A DNA stretch of 9,644 nucleotides, taken from assembly GCA_038227745.1 (NCBI GenBank), contig JBBRPS010000378.1, positions 1 to 9,644 on the forward strand, read 5' to 3'. Origin of the DNA: DASPXY01 sp038227745 (GTDB lineage: Bacteria; Planctomycetota; Planctomycetia; Gemmatales; Gemmataceae). Positions within the stretch are counted from its first letter, which is position 1, and every line of letters begins with the position of its first letter. Made by a program: the position numbers and the translations under genes. Positions 5,658 through 9,644 of the stretch are shown here, piece after piece. The notes beneath the pieces were generated by a model that saw only the letters and a list, made by a program, of their open reading frames with translations, made no database searches and had not been told where the DNA came from.

Positions 5658-6656
5658 ATGTCGCAGAAACCGAACGCGCCGCGCGGCGGGTGCAGCCGCC
5701 GTTCTTTCCTCGGGGCGGGGGGCGCCGGGGCCGCGGCGCTGCTGGCGGTGGGCGCCGCCGGGGCGGCGCCGCGTTCCCAGGGGCGGGAGCAGCCGCCCGC
5801 GAAGGGCAAGCCCACGCAGTTCCAGGTCGCGTGCATGACGCTCCCCTACGGGCGCTTCCCGCTGCAGCGCGCCCTGGAGGGCATCCGCGCCGCCGGCTAC
5901 CGATACGTCGCCTGGGGCACGACGCACCTCGAGGCCGGGGGCAAGCAGGTGCCGGTGCTGCCGGCGGACGCCCCGCCGGCGCGTACACGCGACCTGGCGG
6001 CCCGCTGCCGCGACATGGGCCTGGAGCCGGTGCTGATGTTCTCGGGCATCTACCCCGAGGCGAAGAACGGCCTGGAGGTGCTGACGAGCCGCATCCACCA
6101 GGCGGCCGCGGCGCGCGTGCCCCAGGTGCTGACGTTCGGCCACACGCGCGGCGGCAACCACAAGGTGTGGGTGGAGCGCTTCCGCAAGCTCGGGCCGATC
6201 GCGCGGCAGAACGGCGTGCTGCTGGTGGTGAAGCAGCACGGCGGCGAGACCGGCACGGGGGCGGCGTGCGCCCGCATCACGCGCGAGGTCCACGACGACG
6301 GCGTCCGCGTCAACTACGACGCCGGCAACGTCATGGACTACCTGCGCGTCAGCCCCGCGGAGGTCATCAAGGACCTGCAAGGCTGTGCCGACGAGGTGCG
6401 GAGCTTCTGCATCAAGGACCACCGCGACTTCCCGCCGCCGCACGGCGACTGCGGCCCGGGCCTGGGCGAGATCGACCATTACCGCCTGCTGTACCCGGTC
6501 GCGTTCACCGGCCGCGCCCTGCCGCTGTGCTGCGAGAACATCTTCGCCCCCGGCGTGCCGCGGCCGACAAAGCCCGATGGCGTCGATGCGCTGGCGCGGC
6601 GGGCGCGCGAGTTCCTGGAGCTGGTGATCCAGGGCGTCCAGCGGCAGGGCAAGTAA
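5658..6656 (+). CDS. TAT-exported sugar-phosphate isomerase/epimerase-like protein
   Basis: 332 residues from the ATG at 5658, chosen because GGGGAGG (5647-5653) precedes it and it begins a twin-arginine signal: CSRRSFLGAGGAGAAALLAV (12-31), with probable cleavage near AGAAP (34-38). The mature part is a xylose-isomerase-like TIM barrel. Candidate metal or active-site residues, by family pattern, are KQHGGETGTG (192-201), NYDAGNV with Asp221, IKDHRD with His255 and CCENIF with Glu293. Such proteins interconvert or bind sugars or related polyols; the substrate cannot be told. The TAT signal suggests it folds and binds its cofactor before export to the periplasm. Its stop overlaps the next gene's start (TAATG), so it is co-translated with the ABC transporter, an unusual pairing. 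Confidence 0.85.
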   Translation: MSQKPNAPRGGCSRRSFLGAGGAGAAALLAVGAAGAAPRSQGREQPPAKGKPTQFQVACMTLPYGRFPLQRALEGIRAAGYRYVAWGTTHLEAGGKQVPVLPADAPPARTRDLAARCRDMGLEPVLMFSGIYPEAKNGLEVLTSRIHQAAAARVPQVLTFGHTRGGNHKVWVERFRKLGPIARQNGVLLVVKQHGGETGTGAACARITREVHDDGVRVNYDAGNVMDYLRVSPAEVIKDLQGCADEVRSFCIKDHRDFPPPHGDCGPGLGEIDHYRLLYPVAFTGRALPLCCENIFAPGVPRPTKPDGVDALARRAREFLELVIQGVQRQGK

Positions 6657-7426
6657 TGTCCATCGTCGTCGAGGACTACCACAAGACCTACGGGGACACC
6701 GTCGCGGTAGCGGGCATCACCTTCGCCGTCGCGCCCGGCGAGGTCCTCGGCCTGGTCGGCCCCAACGGGGCCGGCAAGACAACGACGCTCCGCGCCCTGG
6801 CCGGCATCCTGACGCCGACGCGCGGCCGGCTGGCCATCGCCGACCACGACCTGGCGCGGGAGCCGGTGGCGGCCAAGGCGGCGCTGGCCTACGTCCCCGA
6901 CGACCCGCGGCTGTTCGATCACCTCACCGTCTGGGAGCACCTGCGCTTCGTGGCCGCCCTGTACCGCACCCCCGACTGGCAGCCCGAGGCCGAAACGCTG
7001 CTGGCGCAGTTCGAGCTGACCGAGAAGCGCGACGCGCTGACGTCGGAGCTGTCGCGCGGCATGCGCCAGAAGGTGGCGATCTGCTGCGGCTACCTGCACC
7101 GGCCGCGGGCGATCCTGCTCGACGAGCCGCTGACCGGCCTGGACCCGCGCGGCATTCGCACCATGAAGGACTCGGTGCGCCAGCGCGCCGACGGCGGCGC
7201 CGCGGTCATGGTCAGCTCGCACCTGCTGTCGCTGGTGGAAGACATCTGTACGTCGGTGCTGATCCTGCACCGCGGCCGGCAGCTGCTGCACGGCAAGCTC
7301 GCGGACCTGCGCCGCGAGGTCAGCGAGGGCGGGCGGCAGGAGACGCTGGAGGAGCTGTTCTTCCGCCTGACGGAGGGTGCCGTTCGGCCCGAGGGGGACC
7401 GGGGGAAAGCGGACGGAGGGACGTGA
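6656..7426 (+). CDS. ABC transporter ATP-binding protein (exporter type)
   Basis: 256 residues from the ATG at 6656, which overlaps the preceding TAA in TAATG. It is a complete ABC ATPase: Walker A GPNGAGKT (35-42), a Q-loop region where YVPDDPRLFD (79-88) has aspartate in place of glutamine, signature LSRGMRQK (132-139, variant of LSGGQ), Walker B AILLDEP (152-158) with Glu157, D-loop GLD (161-163) and switch His189. The single ATPase domain with LSRGM and PDDP motifs fits ABC-2-type exporter ATPases (CcmA-like). It powers the membrane protein encoded directly downstream, which starts 1 base after this stop. The C-terminal tail (about 240-256) is charged and probably disordered. The cargo is not evident. 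Confidence 0.93.
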   Translation: MSIVVEDYHKTYGDTVAVAGITFAVAPGEVLGLVGPNGAGKTTTLRALAGILTPTRGRLAIADHDLAREPVAAKAALAYVPDDPRLFDHLTVWEHLRFVAALYRTPDWQPEAETLLAQFELTEKRDALTSELSRGMRQKVAICCGYLHRPRAILLDEPLTGLDPRGIRTMKDSVRQRADGGAAVMVSSHLLSLVEDICTSVLILHRGRQLLHGKLADLRREVSEGGRQETLEELFFRLTEGAVRPEGDRGKADGGT

Positions 7427-7427
7427 C

Positions 7428-9053
7428 GTGGACCGCGCCCTGTGGCTGCTGATGGGCCTGCGCCTGTGGGGCTGGCTGCGCCGCCTGGGGCGGAGCGTCG
7501 GCACCGTCCGCGGCGCGCTGCTCGTCGCCGCCGGCGCGCTCGTGTTCCTGCCGTGGGTCGTGTCGTGGCTGCTGGCGCCGACGCCGACCGGGCAATACCT
7601 CGCGGAGGTGCGCCGCCTCGGCCCGCTGGCCCTGGCCGCCTACTGCCTGGTGCAACTGGTCCTGACGACGGAAGGGGCGATCACCTTCTCCGCCGCCGAG
7701 GTGAACTTCCTCTTCCCCGCCCCGCTCAGCCGGCGTCAGGTGTTGGCGTACAAGGTCCTCGGCACCCTCGGCACCTCGCTGCTCAGCACACTCCTGCTGA
7801 CGCTGTTCCTGCGCCAGTACGCGGTGAACATGGCGGCCGCCGCGGTCGGACTGCTGCTCGCGGTGATGTTCATGCAACTGTTCCAGATGGCGCTGGCGCT
7901 GCTGGCGAGCAGCGTCGGGGCGCGGGCCTACAGTCGCCGTCGCAAAATCGTGCTCGCCGTCCTCGTGCTGCTGGCGGCCGTTGCGGTGGCGCCTGCGGTC
8001 GCGCGGACCGTGGGCAAGGGCGGGGAGGCGATGCTGGCCGAGGTGGAAGCGTCGCCGGTGGCGCAGGCGGTGCTGGCGCCGTTCGCATGGTTCGTGAACG
8101 CCTTCACCGCCGAGCGCCTCTGGCCCGACCTGGTGCAGTGGGCCGGCCTCGGGCTGCTGCTGAACCTTGCCCTCCTCGTGCTGGTCTTCACTCTCGATGC
8201 GCATTACCTCGAAACCTCCGCGGCAGTCAGCGAGCGCGCCTACGCCCGGCTGGAGCGGCTGCGCCGGGGCGGCCCGACGACGGCCGCGCTGCTCGGCTGG
8301 GGCAAGGCGCGCCTGAGCGTGCCGTCGCTGCCGCACTGGGGCGGCGTCGGGCCGCTCGCCTGGCGGCAACTGACGACCGCCCTGCGGGCGCCGTGGGCGC
8401 TCGCGGTCGTGGTGATCGTGATGGGCGTGTTCCTGGTGCCCTCGCTCGCGGAGGGGCCGCGGCGTGCGACCGCCGCGCTCGACACGGGGCTGACGATCAC
8501 GCTGTTCGTGGCCGTCGCGATCTTCGTGCCGCCGCTGCTGCCCTTCGACTTTCGCGGCGACATCGACCGGATGGAGGTGCTGAAGACGCTCCCCGTGCCG
8601 TCGTGGCGCCTCGTCGTCGGCCAGCTGCTGACGCCCGTGGCTTTCGTGAGTGGGCTGCAGCTCGTCTTCTTCGGCGTCCTGCTGGCGCTGGGAGGCCGTA
8701 TCGACGCGCTGCTCCTGGCCGGCGGCGCCTTCGTGCTACCGATCAACAGTCTCCTTTTCGAGTTGGATAACTTGCTCTTCCTGTGGTTCCCAACGCGCCA
8801 GCTGTCGGCGACGCCCGGAGACCTGCAAAACATGGGACGGCAGATCGTGCTGTGGATGGTGAAGCTGCTGGCGCTGTGGCTGGTGGGGGGCCTCGCGGCC
8901 CTCGCGGGGTTCATCGCTTACCTGGTGGGCGGCGGCAGCGCGGTCGCGGCGGGAGTGGTGGGCTGGGTGGTGCTGGCAGGCTTCGTCGTGGGCCTGGTGC
9001 CTTTGCTGGCGCTGGCGTTCCGCCACTTCGACGTGGCGCGCGACACGCCTTGA
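7428..9053 (+). CDS. Large multi-TM ABC exporter permease
   Basis: 541 residues from GTG 7428, supported by GGAGGG at 7415-7420. In-frame starts further upstream lie inside the ATPase gene. About 11-12 hydrophobic helices are visible (roughly 29-50, 65-82, 110-130, 135-162, 172-192, 236-256, 321-342, 352-374, 397-421, 426-447, 474-500, 505-530), with a cytosolic loop about 262-315. Two similar segments, EVNFLFPAPLSRRQVLAYK (91-109) and MEVLKTLPVPSWRLVVGQ (382-399), sit in matching places in the two halves, suggesting an internally duplicated ABC-2-like permease that could work as a fused dimer. It resembles the 'putative ABC exporter' family I associate with planctomycetes (from memory, not searched). 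It forms the transporter with the ATPase one base upstream. The substrate is unknown. Confidence 0.85.
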   Translation: MDRALWLLMGLRLWGWLRRLGRSVGTVRGALLVAAGALVFLPWVVSWLLAPTPTGQYLAEVRRLGPLALAAYCLVQLVLTTEGAITFSAAEVNFLFPAPLSRRQVLAYKVLGTLGTSLLSTLLLTLFLRQYAVNMAAAAVGLLLAVMFMQLFQMALALLASSVGARAYSRRRKIVLAVLVLLAAVAVAPAVARTVGKGGEAMLAEVEASPVAQAVLAPFAWFVNAFTAERLWPDLVQWAGLGLLLNLALLVLVFTLDAHYLETSAAVSERAYARLERLRRGGPTTAALLGWGKARLSVPSLPHWGGVGPLAWRQLTTALRAPWALAVVVIVMGVFLVPSLAEGPRRATAALDTGLTITLFVAVAIFVPPLLPFDFRGDIDRMEVLKTLPVPSWRLVVGQLLTPVAFVSGLQLVFFGVLLALGGRIDALLLAGGAFVLPINSLLFELDNLLFLWFPTRQLSATPGDLQNMGRQIVLWMVKLLALWLVGGLAALAGFIAYLVGGGSAVAAGVVGWVVLAGFVVGLVPLLALAFRHFDVARDTP

Positions 9054-9066
9054 AACGCGGTCGCGG

Positions 9067-9095
9067 TTGCCCGGTTGCGCCGGTCGTGGTAGCCT
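9067..9095 (+). promoter_or_regulatory. Candidate sigma-70-like promoter for the Uma2 gene
   Basis: TTGCCC (9067-9072) and TAGCCT (9090-9095) are separated by 17 bases, in the 95-base gap between the permease stop and the Uma2 ATG. Each box matches the consensus only at its most conserved positions. Low-to-moderate confidence. Confidence 0.35.
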
Positions 9096-9148
9096 GGGGC
9101 CGTCGCCCTTGCCACTCCCTCGGCCCGGCCCGGTCAGGAGGCCCCAGG

Positions 9149-9550
9149 ATGCCCGTGTCCACGGTGCCGGCGACGGCCGGCTCGATCTTCTACCCCGAAA
9201 CGGACGGCCAGCCGCTGTCCGAGAACACCCGGCAGTTCCGCTGGATCATGGTCCTCGCGGGCAACCTGGCGGCGCTGTTCCGGGCACGCCCCGACGTGTT
9301 CGTCTGCGGCAACCAGTTCTGGTACCCCGTGGAGGGCCACCCGGACCTCCAGGCGTCCCCGGACGTGTACGCCGTCTTCGGACGTCCCAAGGGAGACCGC
9401 AGCTCCTACCGGCAGTGGGAGGAGGATAACGTCCCCCTCACGGTCGTCTTCGAGATCCTGTCGCCAGGGAACACGCCCTCGGAAATGATGGACAAGCACG
9501 CCTTCTACTTCTACTGTATCCGTCTTGAGCGGGTGCAACTTGTTCCGTAG
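9149..9550 (+). pseudogene. Uma2 family putative endonuclease, 3'-truncated by IS
   Basis: The ATG at 9149 has AGGAGG (9136-9141) seven bases upstream. Residues 14-122 follow the Uma2 (DUF820, PD-(D/E)XK nuclease-like) pattern: FYPETDGQPLSENT, FVCGNQFWYPVEGHPDLQAS, PDVYAVFGRPKGDR with Asp72, YRQWEE, VVFEILSPGNT with Glu102, and EMMDKHAFYF with Lys116. Family members run to about 180-230 residues; this one stops at 133 after CIRLERVQLVP, a tail unlike the family. The change falls at about 9512-9515 and is followed by a transposase gene, so the tail is the left end of an insertion sequence. Catalytic Asp, Glu and Lys candidates survive, but the C-terminal part of the fold is lost. Uma2 genes are highly expanded in planctomycetes and of unclear role. 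Confidence 0.8.
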
Positions 9551-9551
9551 A

Positions 9552-9585
9552 TTCTCCTTGGGACTCAGCAGTCCGAGAAGGAGGA
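9552..9585 (+). promoter_or_regulatory. Stem-loop sequestering the transposase RBS
   Basis: CTCCTT (9554-9559) pairs with AAGGAG (9578-9583), which is the Shine-Dalgarno of the next gene. The inner stem GGACT (9561-9565) pairs with AGTCC (9570-9574) around the loop CAGC. A G-U and a U-A pair extend the base to 9552/9585. A transcript entering from outside would hide the ribosome binding site, a known way in which insertion sequences limit transposase made from read-through RNA. Confidence 0.6.
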
Positions 9586-9589
9586 CGCC

Positions 9590-9644
9590 ATGGAACGACG
9601 GTTTCGCGTGCGCTTGGAGGAGTTGCTCGACGATGCGGTCGTCG
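9590..9644 (+). CDS. Probable transposase, N-terminus only
   Basis: The ATG at 9590 has a near-perfect AAGGAGG (9578-9584) five bases upstream. The 18 visible codons read MERRFRVRLEELLDDAVV and run off the right edge. This opening (M-x-x-RF-x-x-RL-x-x-LL-x-D-A/E-V) resembles the start of IS701/IS4-type DDE transposases common in planctomycetes, but so few residues cannot fix the family. Its position just inside a sequence that breaks the Uma2 gene supports the transposase reading. Confidence 0.5.
   Translation, partial: MERRFRVRLEELLDDAVV

Larger units (their letters stand above)
9512..9644 (+). mobile_element. Left end of an insertion sequence (continues past window)
   Basis: Beginning at about 9512-9515 (TACTGTATCCGTCTTGAGCG) the sequence leaves the Uma2 frame and leads, after a stem-loop, to a transposase-like start at 9590. 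The exact tip, target duplication and terminal inverted repeat cannot be fixed because the right end is outside the window. Confidence 0.6.

Noticed and set aside
4765..5988. 407-codon minus-strand open frame
   Set aside because: It runs through two repeat families and antisense to the isomerase-like gene; Pro/Arg-rich text typical of high-GC shadow frames.
5372..6655. Long plus-strand open frame continuous with the ABC ATPase frame
   Set aside because: It overlaps the isomerase-like gene in another frame and is low-complexity Arg/Gly/Ala sequence with no family signature; the ATPase starts at 6656.

Overview
The window is GC-rich bacterial DNA, most likely from a planctomycete of the Gemmata/Gemmataceae type. 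That is an inference from gene content and style: an ECF sigma factor directly upstream of a membrane Ser/Thr kinase, a TAT-exported TIM-barrel isomerase-like protein, an Uma2 nuclease, WD40 and Ig-like gene fragments, and many GC-rich palindromic intergenic repeats. No rRNA, tRNA or CRISPR array is visible.

Layout. (1) 1-873, plus: 3' part of a zinc-ribbon two-helix membrane protein; its reading frame is open through the left edge. (2) 871-995: a 125-bp palindromic MITE-like element whose terminal TAG is that gene's stop codon. (3) about 1032-1235 and 1213-1809, plus: a toxin-first toxin-antitoxin locus with an apparently 5'-truncated RelE/HigB-like toxin and an intact XRE-type antitoxin. 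(4) 3943-4497 and 1854-3935, minus: an operon of an ECF sigma factor and a Ser/Thr kinase with a C-terminal extracytoplasmic Cache-like sensor; it converges on the antitoxin. (5) 4498-5657: a degenerate stretch with a second palindromic element, an Ig-like (Big_9) remnant on minus, a 21-bp perfect inverted repeat, a WD40 C-terminal remnant on plus, and a 38-bp direct repeat. (6) 5658-9053, plus: three tightly packed genes, namely a TAT-signal sugar-phosphate isomerase/epimerase-like protein, an ABC ATPase and a large multi-TM ABC exporter permease. (7) 9149-9550: an Uma2 family gene cut near its catalytic lysine region by the left end of an insertion sequence, whose transposase starts at 9590 and runs off the window.

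The working parts look like two modules: a signalling operon (kinase with outside sensor plus alternative sigma factor) and an export operon (ATPase plus permease, translationally coupled to an exported TIM-barrel protein). The rest records repeat-driven decay: several gene fragments end at or close to a palindromic element. I found no clear new defence or biosynthetic system. The most distinctive signals are the double-hairpin element with compensatory stem changes (4661-4718) and a stem-loop that buries the transposase ribosome binding site (9552-9585).
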